This document shows, piece after piece, positions 44,964-53,986 of a stretch of DNA of 64,000 nucleotides; position 1 is the first letter of the stretch, and each line of letters starts with the position of its first letter. Source of the DNA: Chitinophaga pinensis (lineage in GTDB: Bacteria > Bacteroidota > Bacteroidia > Chitinophagales > Chitinophagaceae). A program made the translations under genes and the position numbers. The stretch covers positions 2,666,001-2,730,000 of the forward strand of contig LR632930.1 in NCBI GenBank assembly GCA_902167325.1, given 5' to 3'. Below the pieces are notes generated by a model that saw only the letters and a program-made list of their open reading frames with translations, was not told where the DNA came from and ran no database searches.

Positions 44964-47900
44964 TTAATTTTAGAGCCTGCTTTTTCTTCCGCTTCGGCTT
45001 TAGCCAGCTTTTCTTTTGCTTCGGCTTTCAGTTCCGGAATAGGACAGTTTTCTGCAATGCTCTGGTAAGTGGCTTTGGCATTGAAATAATCCTTCTGGCG
45101 GTGGTAGATATCACCGAGGAGGATGTAGGATTTGGCTACCCACACCTCGTAGGAGGAGGTATTCTTGATAACGTCGAAGCCGGCTTTCTCAGCAGCGGCC
45201 ATATCATTTTTATCGAACAGGCATTTGGCAATATTGTACCGCGCTTCGGCACCTACTTCCGATTTGGTAAGGCCCGTCACGATCTTGTATTCGCTGATGG
45301 CATCATCGAACTGGCCACGCTGTTGCTGCGATTTGCCGAGGTAGAAATGACCGATGATCTGATCGTCTGTAGAAATGTTTTCGGCAGACAGCAGCTCTTC
45401 TGCCAGCGGTGCCACTTCATCCCATGCACCCAGCTGGTAATTGCTGCGGAGCAGGCCGCGGGTGGCGGTGAGGGTATTGTCTTTGGTGGTGGAAAGACTG
45501 CGGAGCTGCCCATAGAACTGTTTCGCCTTATTGTAGTCTTTCACCTGATAATAGTTCAGGTAAGCAGCCTGCTGGGCGGAGCGTTCCGCAAACGGACTGT
45601 TCCCGCGGCCCAGAACTGATTCGTAAGCAGGGAGGGCGTTCGCGTAATCCTTGCTGTTGTAGTGGCATTCCGCTTTATAGAAATTAGCCTGCAGGGCAAA
45701 CTGTCCGTTAGGATATTTCTGCAGGTAATTGTTAAAGGCATTCACCGCACCAGTGTAGTCAGCATTGCTGAAGCGTGTTTCTGCCGCCGCGTAGCTCAGG
45801 GAGTCTTCCGCGGAAGCGCTTACCGATTTGCCGGCAGCTTTCAGCAGAGCGAGGTAATCGTCGGTTTTACCCTGATCCACATAAATGGTGCGGATGTTCT
45901 GGAGGGCAGTGTTGGCTTCGTTGGAGGCAGGGAATTTCTCCACCACCTGCCGGAAGTACTGGAGGGCAGAATTGTCGTTGTCGGTATTGAAATAAGCAAG
46001 TCCCAGTTTGAGCAATGCTTTCGGGGCATTAGGCCCGTCGGGGTGCTGCTGGAGGATGTTTTTAAGATGTGGGATGGCATCGGAGAAGCGCTCATCGCTC
46101 AGGTAAGTGTCTGCAATTTCCATCTCCGCATCGTTATTGAAACCGGAATTAGGATATTTCACCGCCAGCTGTTTGAGCAGGTTCAGTTTATCTGCATGCT
46201 TGCCCTGGATACCGAGGATGATGCTTTTCTGGTAAGTGGCATAGTCCGCACCCGGCTGGTTTTCAGTGATCACCCTGTCGTACAGTGCGGTGGCCTGAGG
46301 GAAGGCGCGCAGCATATAGTGACAGTCTGCCGTACGCAGCACTGCATCATTGGTGATACGTCCTGCATTGGGACCGCTGGTGCGCTGGGCAGCTTCGAAG
46401 TAAGGGAGTGCGTTGGCGTACTGCTCTTTCTTCAGTAGGCTATAGCCCATGTTGTAACTGGCGGTTTGCACATTGGCTTCGCCGGAAACGGGAGCGCCGC
46501 TGTTACCGAGGTAAGCCTGCAGGGCAGGGATGGCTTTATCTGTCTGCCCCTGGCGCAATGCGATCTCTGCTTTCCAGAACTGTGCGAGGCGGGTGATCTG
46601 CGGGTCGTAGTTATGAGAAAGGGAAATACCAAGCAGGCGGTCGCCCTCCGCAAGCTGGCCATCGTTCACCAGCTGGGTAGCGCGGCCGTAAGATACTTTC
46701 TGGTAAGCTTTCAGTACGGCAGGACTTTTCTCCGGCAATGCATCCAGCAGCGTAATAGCTTCCTTGTAGTTATTGGTATTGGCGAAGAGCTGCACGAGTA
46801 TTTCGCGGGCTTCGCGGGTGTATTCCGAATTGGGATATGAGTTGATGTAACCGGTGAGTTCGGAGATGGCAGCATCCTGGTAACCCAGTTCGAACGACAG
46901 CTTGCCGTAATTGAACTTAGAGATTTCCTGCTGCTTCGGGTTGGAGCTGTTGCGCGCGCTGTAAGCGAAGGCGTTACGAGCGTTGGCCTTCTGGCCGGTG
47001 CGGAGGTAGCAGTCGCCCAGCAGGTACATGGAGTTCTGGCCGAGGGAGTCTTTCGAACTGCTCAGTTGTTTGAAGCCTTTGATGGCTTTATCGAGATTGG
47101 CGGTTTGGTAGTAGGCGTAAGAAAGCTGGTACACATCTTCTTTGCGGACTTCTTCGGCATTCTCGTGATATTCTTCGAGGTAAGGGAGGGCTTTGGCGTA
47201 ATCTTTCCGTTCGAAGTAGGCCTGGCCTACGAGTTGTTTCAGTTCAGCGTCGTAATACATGTCGCCCTTCTTAATGAGAGGCTCGGCGTATTTGATGAGC
47301 TGGTCGCGTTTCCCCTGGAAGTAGTAGATCTCGGCGATGTAGTAGGGAACCACGCCGGCGTACTTAGGTTCCTGCTGCACGCGCTGGAAGCTGGTGAGCG
47401 CATCGTTGTACTGTTTGTTGTAGTACGAGATGAAGCCGTAGTAGTAATTGGCGGGGATGTAGTATTTATTCTGGATCTCTTTGATGGAGGCGAAGAGGGG
47501 CTGGGCTTTGGCGAAATCCTTCAGGTTGAAGTAGCAATAGGCCAGTTCAAACTTGGCATCGGCGATCTCTTCGTTGGAGAGGTTATCGATGGAAGCTTTT
47601 TCATAAAACGGGATGGCTTCCTGGAGCTTGTTGCGGTGGAAGTAATAGCGGGCAAGCTGGAAGCTGATCATTTGTTCGCGCGGGGCGTTGTTGAAACGCT
47701 CGATGAAGCTGAGGGCTTTTTTCTCCGCGTCTTCGTTCTGAAGCTTCAGGGCGCACATGGCATAGTAGAAATGCGCGTCCGTATTCACGAGGGAGCGGTT
47801 AGTTTCGGAGAAATACCCGATCCCGTCGATGGTTTGCCGGAACAATTGGAGGGACAGGGCATATTTACCTTCGCGGTAAAGTTGCTGTGCTTCCCGGAAA

Positions 47901-48028
47901 GTCCTGTCTGGCTCCGTATGAATGCGGGTTTGCTGTGCTCCGGCCGTGGCGGCACCCGATAAACCTGCTGCCAGCAGGAATATGCGGAGGCCCGGAAAAG
48001 CACAGTTTTGTCTTTTGAATAGCTTCAT
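44960..48028 (-). CDS. Large secreted TPR protein
   Basis: 1022 aa from the ATG at 48028, which directly precedes a signal peptide (LRIFLLAAGLSGAATAGAQQ); the frame is open further up but adds only an unlikely Pro/Cys-rich tail. The mature protein is almost all TPR repeats (roughly 25 units), such as RTFREAQQLYREGKYALSLQLF and YNMGYSLLKKEQYANALPYFEAA. Scaffold for a periplasmic complex. First gene of the operon with the barrel and the HU/SPOR gene; a TATATTTG box lies 130-140 nt upstream. Confidence 0.87.
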   Translation of the reverse strand: MKLFKRQNCAFPGLRIFLLAAGLSGAATAGAQQTRIHTEPDRTFREAQQLYREGKYALSLQLFRQTIDGIGYFSETNRSLVNTDAHFYYAMCALKLQNEDAEKKALSFIERFNNAPREQMISFQLARYYFHRNKLQEAIPFYEKASIDNLSNEEIADAKFELAYCYFNLKDFAKAQPLFASIKEIQNKYYIPANYYYGFISYYNKQYNDALTSFQRVQQEPKYAGVVPYYIAEIYYFQGKRDQLIKYAEPLIKKGDMYYDAELKQLVGQAYFERKDYAKALPYLEEYHENAEEVRKEDVYQLSYAYYQTANLDKAIKGFKQLSSSKDSLGQNSMYLLGDCYLRTGQKANARNAFAYSARNSSNPKQQEISKFNYGKLSFELGYQDAAISELTGYINSYPNSEYTREAREILVQLFANTNNYKEAITLLDALPEKSPAVLKAYQKVSYGRATQLVNDGQLAEGDRLLGISLSHNYDPQITRLAQFWKAEIALRQGQTDKAIPALQAYLGNSGAPVSGEANVQTASYNMGYSLLKKEQYANALPYFEAAQRTSGPNAGRITNDAVLRTADCHYMLRAFPQATALYDRVITENQPGADYATYQKSIILGIQGKHADKLNLLKQLAVKYPNSGFNNDAEMEIADTYLSDERFSDAIPHLKNILQQHPDGPNAPKALLKLGLAYFNTDNDNSALQYFRQVVEKFPASNEANTALQNIRTIYVDQGKTDDYLALLKAAGKSVSASAEDSLSYAAAETRFSNADYTGAVNAFNNYLQKYPNGQFALQANFYKAECHYNSKDYANALPAYESVLGRGNSPFAERSAQQAAYLNYYQVKDYNKAKQFYGQLRSLSTTKDNTLTATRGLLRSNYQLGAWDEVAPLAEELLSAENISTDDQIIGHFYLGKSQQQRGQFDDAISEYKIVTGLTKSEVGAEARYNIAKCLFDKNDMAAAEKAGFDVIKNTSSYEVWVAKSYILLGDIYHRQKDYFNAKATYQSIAENCPIPELKAEAKEKLAKAEAEEKAGSKIK

Positions 48029-48165
48029 GCTTTTGATATTATTGTCGACAATTTTTACAAAAAACGGCACCGGCCGGGAATTATTACAGGAACGGCAAAA
48101 TCCGCTGCAGAAAAGATTCCGGAGGCCGGCAGGTGTTGGCAATGTTATGAGGGAAACAAACGAAG

Positions 48166-48173
48166 CAAATATA
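48166..48173 (-). promoter_or_regulatory. Candidate -7 box for the TPR operon
   Basis: The minus strand reads TATATTTG, leaving a long leader of about 130 nt before the ATG. Confidence 0.45.
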
Positions 48174-48319
48174 GCGGATTGCGCTTGCTTTGCCCCTCGC
48201 AGGTTATCTACTGCATGTGGATAAACCGCGGGATGTGGATAACTAATCCTGCCTGCAGTTGGCTGGCAGGAGGGAGACAACTAAATTTGAAATTTATTCT
48301 TATATACATTAAGAATATC

Positions 48320-48327
48320 TAAATTTG
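48320..48327 (+). promoter_or_regulatory. Candidate -7 box for doxX
   Basis: TAAATTTG, 50 nt before the ATG; another TAAATTTG at 48282 repeats the same context (CTAAATTTGA). Confidence 0.5.
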
Positions 48328-48377
48328 AGCAGAATCCTTTCGAGGGGTACTCTTATCAAGAATCAAACCAAATTACT

Positions 48378-48785
48378 ATGGCAAAACTACTATCCACCAA
48401 GTACAGCAATGCAGGCATCAGCCTTTCCCTGTTGTTACTCCGCTTGCTCTTCGGCGGCCTTATCATGACGCATGGCTGGCCCAAACTCGTGAATTTCGCT
48501 ACCTACGCACAGAAATTCGCTGACCCTTTCGGACTTGGTAAAACCGCATCGCTCGGTCTCACCATCTTCGCAGAATTCTTCTGCGGTGCCCTCGTGCTCG
48601 TAGGACTCCTTACCCGCGTGGCCACCATCCCGCTCATCATCTGCTTTGTAGTGATCGTGTTTATGATTCATGGGCAAGACCCGCTGCACGACAAGGAAGT
48701 AGCAGTTATGTTCCTTGCCGGCTGGGTTTCCCTGCTTATCTCCGGTCCCGGAAAATATTCGCTCGACGGCGTGCTCGGCAAATAA
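48378..48785 (+). CDS. DoxX-family membrane protein
   Basis: 135 aa with four predicted membrane helices; the DoxX pattern is seen in LLLRLLFGGLIMTHGWPKL, FAEFFCGALVLVGLLTRVATIPLIICFVVIVFMIHG and DKEVAVMFLAGWVSLLISGPGKYSLDGVL. The family is associated with quinone-linked oxidoreductases and redox stress, but its exact role here is not readable. Monocistronic, followed by a long terminator. Confidence 0.88.
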   Translation: MAKLLSTKYSNAGISLSLLLLRLLFGGLIMTHGWPKLVNFATYAQKFADPFGLGKTASLGLTIFAEFFCGALVLVGLLTRVATIPLIICFVVIVFMIHGQDPLHDKEVAVMFLAGWVSLLISGPGKYSLDGVLGK

Positions 48786-48812
48786 CCGGCACCCGCGAAA
48801 GTTTTTATCAGC

Positions 48813-48853
48813 AAGAGTTCCTGCGCAGCCCGCGCACGGAACTCTTTTTTTTA
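48813..48853 (+). terminator. Terminator after doxX
   Basis: Stem GAGTTCC-TGCGC/GCGCA-GGAACTC with T8 at 48845-48852. Confidence 0.9.
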
Positions 48854-48899
48854 CCCCGCCAAATCCCCTACATTTACAGACATTTTCAACAACGGAACA

Positions 48900-49334
48900 A
48901 TGTACAGCACAACGATTGACATACGCGTGAGATACGGAGAAACCGACCAGATGGGCTACCTCTATTACGGCAACTATGCACTTTATTACGAAGTAGGCAG
49001 AACAGATGCCATCCGGCAACTGGGCTTCACTTACCGTGAGCTGGAAGAACAGGGCATCATCATGCCCGTGGCAGAGCTGCAGGTCAAATACCTCCGGCCT
49101 GCATATTACGACGATGTTATAACGGTTAAGACTATACTGAAAGAACTGCCTCCCGCACATAAGATCCAGTTCCATTCCGAACTGTACAACCAGCAGGGAG
49201 AGCTGCTGAACGTAGGAACCGTTACCCTCGCGTTCATCGACGGCAGAACTAAGAAACGTACGAACATGCCAGACATCCTCCGTGATAAACTGGCACCTTA
49301 TTTCGAAAACAATACAAACGCGCCACTTCCATGA
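48900..49334 (+). CDS. Acyl-CoA thioesterase (YbgC/4HBT family)
   Basis: 144 aa hot-dog fold thioesterase. VRYGETDQMGYLYYGNYALYYEVGR with the catalytic Asp in ETDQMG, and the C-terminal LNVGTVTLAFIDGRTKKRTNMP. Hydrolyses short acyl-CoA, in E. coli linked to the Tol-Pal system; here no tol gene adjoins it. Its stop overlaps the start of cinA (ATGA), so the two are co-translated. A weak TACATTTA box lies at about 48869. Confidence 0.85.
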   Translation: MYSTTIDIRVRYGETDQMGYLYYGNYALYYEVGRTDAIRQLGFTYRELEEQGIIMPVAELQVKYLRPAYYDDVITVKTILKELPPAHKIQFHSELYNQQGELLNVGTVTLAFIDGRTKKRTNMPDILRDKLAPYFENNTNAPLP

Positions 49335-50578
49335 ACAGGATCCGCGCCAGCATCATCACCATAGGCGACGAATTGCTCATCGGGCAAACCGTTGACACCA
49401 ACTCCGCCTGGATGGGCACGCATCTCAACGATGCCGGCATCTGGGTACAACGCCGCGTGGCAGTGGGCGACGATCGGGAAGCTATCCTTTCCGCACTCGA
49501 AGAGGAATCCGCTAAATCCAAAGTAGTCCTCATCACCGGAGGCCTCGGCCCTACAGCAGATGATATCACCAAACCCGTACTGCTGGAATATTTCGGCGGG
49601 CGTATGGTGCAGGATATTGATACCTACACCCGTGTGATGGCACTCTTCGAAAGCCGCGGATTGCCGGTATTGGAACGCAATGTGGCTCAGGCCATGGTGC
49701 CGGACAGCTGCACCGTGCTTCCCAACCTGCGCGGTACTGCACCGGGCATGTGGTTCGAGAAGAACGATTGCATCTTTGTATCTATGCCGGGCGTGCCGCA
49801 TGAGATGAAAGGACTGATGGAGAACGCCGTGATACCTCGCCTGCAGGAGCGTTTCGAAACACCTGCACTGCTGCATCATACGCTTATCACCTCAGGTATG
49901 GGTGAATCTTTTGTTGCAGAACGCATCCGTGATTTCGAAGCAGCCCTTCCCAAACATATTAAGCTGGCTTACCTGCCCAGCTATGGCCTGCTCAAACTGC
50001 GCCTCACTACCGAAGCGCCGGACAAGATCACCGCCGCCGCAGAAATGAAAGACGCTTTCCAGACATTACGATCACTGGTAGCCGATATTCTCGTAGCGGA
50101 AGCCGACCTGCCGATGGGCATGATCCTCGGTAATGCATTGCTGGAAAAAGGCAAAACGGTAGGTACGGCCGAAAGTTGTACGGGCGGCCGCATCGCGAGC
50201 CAGATTGCTGCAGTTGCCGGCAGCTCGCGTTATTATAAAGGCAGTGTGGTTACTTATGCCAACGAAGCCAAAATCAACCTTTTACAGGTAAACCCCAACA
50301 CCCTCCAACAATATGGTGCCGTGAGTGAACAAACGGTCCGTGAAATGGCCGAAGGCGCACTCGAAACCCTGAAAGTGGATTGCGTAATGGCCGTATCAGG
50401 CATTATGGGTCCTGATGGCGGAACAGATGAAAAGCCCGTGGGCAGCGTCTGGATCGCAGTGGGAGGGAAGGGAGATATCCGCACCATGCTGTATCGCTTC
50501 CGGTACGACCGTCCCCGGAATACGGAGATGACGGTGGTAGCCGCCATGAACGAACTGCGGAAGTGGCTGGAAGGTTAA
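49331..50578 (+). CDS. cinA: CinA-family nicotinamide-nucleotide amidase
   Basis: 415 aa. N-terminal MoCF-type domain (IITIGDELLIGQTVDTNSAWMG, VLITGGLGPTADDITKP, TAPGMWFEKNDCIFVSMPGVPHEM) and C-terminal CinA domain with the amidase active site (KTVGTAESCTGGRIASQIAAVAGSSRYYKGSVVTYANEAK). In NAD recycling it hydrolyses NMN to nicotinate mononucleotide; it can also carry pyrophosphatase activity. Coupled to the thioesterase by a 4-nt overlap. Confidence 0.92.
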   Translation: MNRIRASIITIGDELLIGQTVDTNSAWMGTHLNDAGIWVQRRVAVGDDREAILSALEEESAKSKVVLITGGLGPTADDITKPVLLEYFGGRMVQDIDTYTRVMALFESRGLPVLERNVAQAMVPDSCTVLPNLRGTAPGMWFEKNDCIFVSMPGVPHEMKGLMENAVIPRLQERFETPALLHHTLITSGMGESFVAERIRDFEAALPKHIKLAYLPSYGLLKLRLTTEAPDKITAAAEMKDAFQTLRSLVADILVAEADLPMGMILGNALLEKGKTVGTAESCTGGRIASQIAAVAGSSRYYKGSVVTYANEAKINLLQVNPNTLQQYGAVSEQTVREMAEGALETLKVDCVMAVSGIMGPDGGTDEKPVGSVWIAVGGKGDIRTMLYRFRYDRPRNTEMTVVAAMNELRKWLEG

Positions 50579-50585
50579 ATTCCCT

Positions 50586-50593
50586 TATTTTTG
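50586..50593 (+). promoter_or_regulatory. Candidate -7 box for the E2 gene
   Basis: TATTTTTG, 24 nt before the ATG at 50618; it covers the upstream TTG, so the ATG is preferred. Confidence 0.5.
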
Positions 50594-50617
50594 TCATCTA
50601 CTAAAACAATCACTTAT

Positions 50618-51943
50618 ATGGCAATTGTCGAACTGGTGATGCCCAAGATGGGAGAAAGCATCATGGAAGCCACCATTCTTCGCTGGCACAAGAAGCCGGG
50701 CGATGCGGTGAAGGTGGACGATACGGTGCTGGAGATCGCTACGGACAAAGTGGACAGTGAAGTGCCCTCCATTGCGGAAGGCGTAATCACAGAGATCCTG
50801 TTTAATGAAAACGACGTAGTGCCTGTGGGTACTGTGATCGCCAGGGTGGAAACCGCTGCGGGAGCGCAGGTGGCTGCTTCCCCTGCCACTGCATCCGCAC
50901 CTGCCGAAGCTTCCCGTGCTGCAGAACCCCAATACCAGACTGCACCTCCCCGTCCGCAGGCAGCACCCGCTGCAGTGGCCCCTACCGGTGAAGCCCGTTT
51001 CTATTCCCCGCTCGTGCTTACCATTGCACAGCAGGAAGGTGTGAGCTTCGCCGAACTGGAAAAGATCCCCGGATCAGGTACGGAAGGCCGTGTTACGAAA
51101 AGAGATATCCTCGATTATATCGCCAACAGAGGCAACCAGGTACAGGAGCCGGAAGTGATCCGCGAAGCACCCAAGGCTGCTCCCGCCGCCTCCCGCGAAA
51201 TCACCACCGTGGCCGCTACCAACAGTTATGGCGGTAATGTGGAGATCATTGAAATGGACCGTATGCGTAAGCTGATCGCTGATCATATGGTGCGCAGCAA
51301 ACATACCAGTCCGCACGTAACCAGCTTCGCGGAATGCGACGTAACTAATATGGTGCGCTGGCGCGATGCTGTGAAGAAGGATTTCGAAAAGCGCGAAGGA
51401 GAGAAGATCACCTTCATGCCCCTCTTCGTGGAAGCCGTGGTGAAATGCATTAAGAAATTCCCGTTGGTGAATTGCTCGCTGGATGGCGACAAGATCATCC
51501 TGAAAAAAGATATTAATATAGGTATGGCCACCGCACTGCCATCGGGCAACCTGATTGTGCCGGTGATCCGCAATGCCGATAACCTTAATCTGGTGGGCCT
51601 TACCAAGCAGGTAAATCTGCTGGCCAATTCTGCACGGCAAAACCGGCTGAAGCCCGAACACACACAGGATGGTACGTTTACCATTACCAACGTGGGTACC
51701 TTCGGCAGCCTTACCGGAACGCCTATCATCAACCAGCCGCAGGTAGCCATTCTGGCGGTGGGAGCTATCAAAAAGCGCCCGGTGGTAGTGGAAACCGAGC
51801 AGGGCGATTCCATCGCGATCCGCCATATGATGTACCTTTCACTGTCGTACGATCACCGGATTGTAGACGGTTCGCTGGGTTCTACTTTCCTCAGTGCGGT
51901 AGCAACAGAACTGGAGAATTTTGATCCGTCAAGAGGATTCTAA
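50618..51943 (+). CDS. Dihydrolipoamide acyltransferase (E2) of a 2-oxoacid dehydrogenase complex
   Basis: 441 aa. One lipoyl domain (residues 1-75, lipoyl Lys in EIATDKVDSEVPS), a Pro/Ala-rich linker, a peripheral-subunit binding domain near 130-170 (YSPLVLTIAQQEGVSFAELEKIPGSGTEGRVTKRDILDYI), and a catalytic acyltransferase domain ending with the active-site His in SLSYDHRIVDGSLG. It may be the pyruvate E2 partner of pdhB or of a branched-chain or 2-oxoglutarate complex; sequence alone does not decide. The TTG upstream is not the start. Confidence 0.88.
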   Translation: MAIVELVMPKMGESIMEATILRWHKKPGDAVKVDDTVLEIATDKVDSEVPSIAEGVITEILFNENDVVPVGTVIARVETAAGAQVAASPATASAPAEASRAAEPQYQTAPPRPQAAPAAVAPTGEARFYSPLVLTIAQQEGVSFAELEKIPGSGTEGRVTKRDILDYIANRGNQVQEPEVIREAPKAAPAASREITTVAATNSYGGNVEIIEMDRMRKLIADHMVRSKHTSPHVTSFAECDVTNMVRWRDAVKKDFEKREGEKITFMPLFVEAVVKCIKKFPLVNCSLDGDKIILKKDINIGMATALPSGNLIVPVIRNADNLNLVGLTKQVNLLANSARQNRLKPEHTQDGTFTITNVGTFGSLTGTPIINQPQVAILAVGAIKKRPVVVETEQGDSIAIRHMMYLSLSYDHRIVDGSLGSTFLSAVATELENFDPSRGF

Positions 51944-51962
51944 ACGGACTATATAAAACGCA

Positions 51963-51999
51963 AAAGAGCGGCGGGATTAACTCCGCCGCTCTTTTTTTG
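51963..51999 (+). terminator. Terminator after the E2 gene
   Basis: Stem AGAGCGGCGG/CCGCCGCTCT (51965-51974, 51983-51992), loop GATTAACT, then T7. Confidence 0.9.
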
Positions 52000-52007
52000 T
52001 TTGGTAA

Positions 52008-52036
52008 CAAAAAGGCTTCCCCGGAGGGAAGCCTTG
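52008..52036 (-). terminator. Terminator of the RRM gene
   Basis: Stem AAGGCTTCC/GGAAGCCTT around CCGGAG; the minus strand ends in TTTTT. Confidence 0.85.
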
Positions 52037-52063
52037 TATAGGATCGTTAGAATACTCTGCCTA

Positions 52064-52393
52064 TTAGTAACGACGATCGCGTCCGCCGCCGCCATAACCA
52101 CCGCCGCCACCGGGACGGTTGTTTCTGAAACCACCACCACCAGAGGAGGGTTGTTTCGGACGAGCTTCGTTGACCATCAGTTGTTTGCCTTCCACTTCAC
52201 TACCGTTCAGACGCTCCATTGCGAGAGTACCTTCCTCTTGGTTGGCCATCTCAACAAAACCAAAACCACGTGAACGACCGGTTTCGTGATCCTTAATGAT
52301 TTTAGCAGAGGTAACTTGCCCGAATTCGCTAAAGATTTGGTGAAGGTCCTCATCGTTCAACCTGTAGTGCAGGTTGGCTACGTAGATGTTCAT
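52064..52393 (-). CDS. RNA-binding protein with one RRM and a Gly/Arg tail
   Basis: 109 aa. RRM at residues 1-80: RNP2 MNIYVANL and RNP1 SRGFGFVEM; then KQPSSGGGGFRNNRPGGGGGYGGG, a glycine/arginine-rich tail ending in RDRRY. Bacteroidota carry several such single-RRM proteins, thought to act in cold and stress RNA handling and to replace Hfq/CspA functions in part. The ATG at 52393 begins at the RRM; longer starts add only a Phe-rich tail. A leader of about 100 nt after the TACCTTTG box (52500-52493) may be regulatory. Confidence 0.92.
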   Translation of the reverse strand: MNIYVANLHYRLNDEDLHQIFSEFGQVTSAKIIKDHETGRSRGFGFVEMANQEEGTLAMERLNGSEVEGKQLMVNEARPKQPSSGGGGFRNNRPGGGGGYGGGGRDRRY

Positions 52394-52492
52394 GATAAAA
52401 AAATTAAAAAATGAAAAATAATACTGTATGAAGATAAGGAATCTTCCCAATACTATGTTTCGCTGATGCAAAATAAATTTTCAGGATTTCGT

Positions 52493-52500
52493 CAAAGGTA
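52493..52500 (-). promoter_or_regulatory. Candidate -7 box for the RRM gene
   Basis: The minus strand reads TACCTTTG, giving a 5' leader of about 95 nt. Confidence 0.55.
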
Positions 52501-52588
52501 ACAGATTTTAAAAAACGAACATGTATTTTAAAGGTAATTAATAGGTTACGTATTATGTAAATTATTGCAGCTTTAAGGGAGGGTAACC

Positions 52589-53362
52589 GTGACATTAAAA
52601 AATTTCGTAAATTCAGGTAGGACTAAAATAATTGTCCGCTTTATGAAAGGATTGAGTGAGACATGGTTTGCCGACGGGTACATCGATTTTGAGCTGAAAA
52701 AATATACCTTACTGGCCTACTTGCAGGAAATCAACCATTGCTTCCATCAGAACAAGCTTTACCCCCAGTTGGGCGATGTTATCTTCCATTACAACAATCT
52801 CGCCGCATTTCGCGACACCAAACAGTTTATGCAACAGCAGTTCCCCAAAAGACTGACTTCGGTGGATCTCCAGCGGCTGCAACTGCTGTATGAACAGATC
52901 GTGGCCGACGATGAAATGATGGAAGAACTCGAAACCATTATCCAGTTCGCCCTCACCCAAATGAACGGTACCATCCAGGGCGGAACGGAGATCTATGAGT
53001 TCGTGGAAGATCAGCTGGTGATTGCCCCCGTGGGTATTGTTCCGCTGGACAGTCAGGAAGGTTATATGTTTTTGTGCGACGGCCATGCGAGTGATACGCG
53101 GGTGTACCAGTACCGCCTTACTATTTTTGAGCGGCACGATGAAAAGTACCGTGGCATTCACACCCAGTTTATCAGTACCTATACCCGCAGTTTTGCCAAC
53201 ACACAGTTAAGCATTAAATCAGACCTCATCCGCTACCGGCGCGAGCTGCCTAACCCTGCAGTATACACGGTGGAAACGGACCTCACTTTCCCCGTGGAGG
53301 AAACACTGCTGCCTATCGCCAAACGCTTGCTGGTGAAGTATATCACGCTGCATGCAGCCTGA
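52589..53362 (+). CDS. Uncharacterised protein (conserved in Chitinophagaceae by appearance)
   Basis: 257 aa from a GTG with a good Shine-Dalgarno (AAGGGAGGG at 52574-52582); an ATG at 52643 (MKGLSETWF) is a strong alternative start and fits the look of related proteins better. No signal peptide or membrane helix. Sequence features: GYIDFELKKYTLLAYLQEINHCF, DVIFHYNNLAAFRDTKQFMQQQFPKRLTSVD, then a strand-rich C-terminal half. I do not know a function. It converges on the DUF4230 gene with no gap. Confidence 0.65.
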   Translation: MTLKNFVNSGRTKIIVRFMKGLSETWFADGYIDFELKKYTLLAYLQEINHCFHQNKLYPQLGDVIFHYNNLAAFRDTKQFMQQQFPKRLTSVDLQRLQLLYEQIVADDEMMEELETIIQFALTQMNGTIQGGTEIYEFVEDQLVIAPVGIVPLDSQEGYMFLCDGHASDTRVYQYRLTIFERHDEKYRGIHTQFISTYTRSFANTQLSIKSDLIRYRRELPNPAVYTVETDLTFPVEETLLPIAKRLLVKYITLHAA

Positions 53363-53986
53363 TTAATTCAGATCCGGTGCCTGAAACCGGGAGGTGTTAT
53401 TGGTGAATTCAACTTTCAGCTCATATCCCAGCGGGGCATAGTAGCTGCGAAGGATGGCAATGATCTTGTCCATACTCTGCTTCTGATACATCACATTTTC
53501 TTCAAGCTGGGAGCGGTTGGTATCATACAGTTTCTTCTGCACTTCCGTATACGTTTCATCGTCCGAGAACGTGAACCATCCTTTGCGGGAAGAGGTTTCC
53601 ATCTTGTTCATCTTCAGTTCAAAACTCAGCAGTTTCGGTGGCGGCAGCTGGATGGTTACGGTTTTGCCTGTAACGAAAAGGTTGAAATTGGTACTGTCTG
53701 TATCCACCCCGTATTTGGCGGTGTAAGGTACTGATACCCAGGCAGTATTTTCTGCAAATACGCGTTTGAGGTTATCGCTCCATTCACCGTTGTTGGACAC
53801 GTTACTTTGCTTGAAAGAAGCATTCCCCTGCACTTCCATACTGGCAAGTTCCGCTATTTCCCTTATCAGTAAAACGTTGTTGACTGCTTTTTCATTAACA
53901 GTGCTGCCACCGCCGGTGCAGCGCCCCAGCATGAAGATGCCGATGATGAATAGTACGATTACTGCCCATGTCAGTATTTTTTTCAT
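53363..53986 (-). CDS. DUF4230-family protein
   Basis: 207 aa with an N-terminal membrane anchor (ILTWAVIVLFIIGIFMLGR) and a mature domain typical of DUF4230 (NVLLIREIAELASMEVQGNASFK, VPYTAKYGVD, KTVTIQLPPPKLLSFELK, with the helical KKLYDTNRSQLEENVMYQ). Probably an envelope protein; function unknown. Start overlaps the stop of the GNAT gene by 4 nt (ATGA), so the two are co-translated. Confidence 0.78.
   Translation of the reverse strand: MKKILTWAVIVLFIIGIFMLGRCTGGGSTVNEKAVNNVLLIREIAELASMEVQGNASFKQSNVSNNGEWSDNLKRVFAENTAWVSVPYTAKYGVDTDSTNFNLFVTGKTVTIQLPPPKLLSFELKMNKMETSSRKGWFTFSDDETYTEVQKKLYDTNRSQLEENVMYQKQSMDKIIAILRSYYAPLGYELKVEFTNNTSRFQAPDLN

Larger units (their letters stand above)
48029..48377. 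other. Intergenic control region between the TPR operon and doxX
   Basis: About 350 bp with no gene. It has the minus-strand TATATTTG at 48173-48166 and two + strand TAAATTTG boxes (48282-48289 and 48320-48327). No other feature was recognised. Confidence 0.6.
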
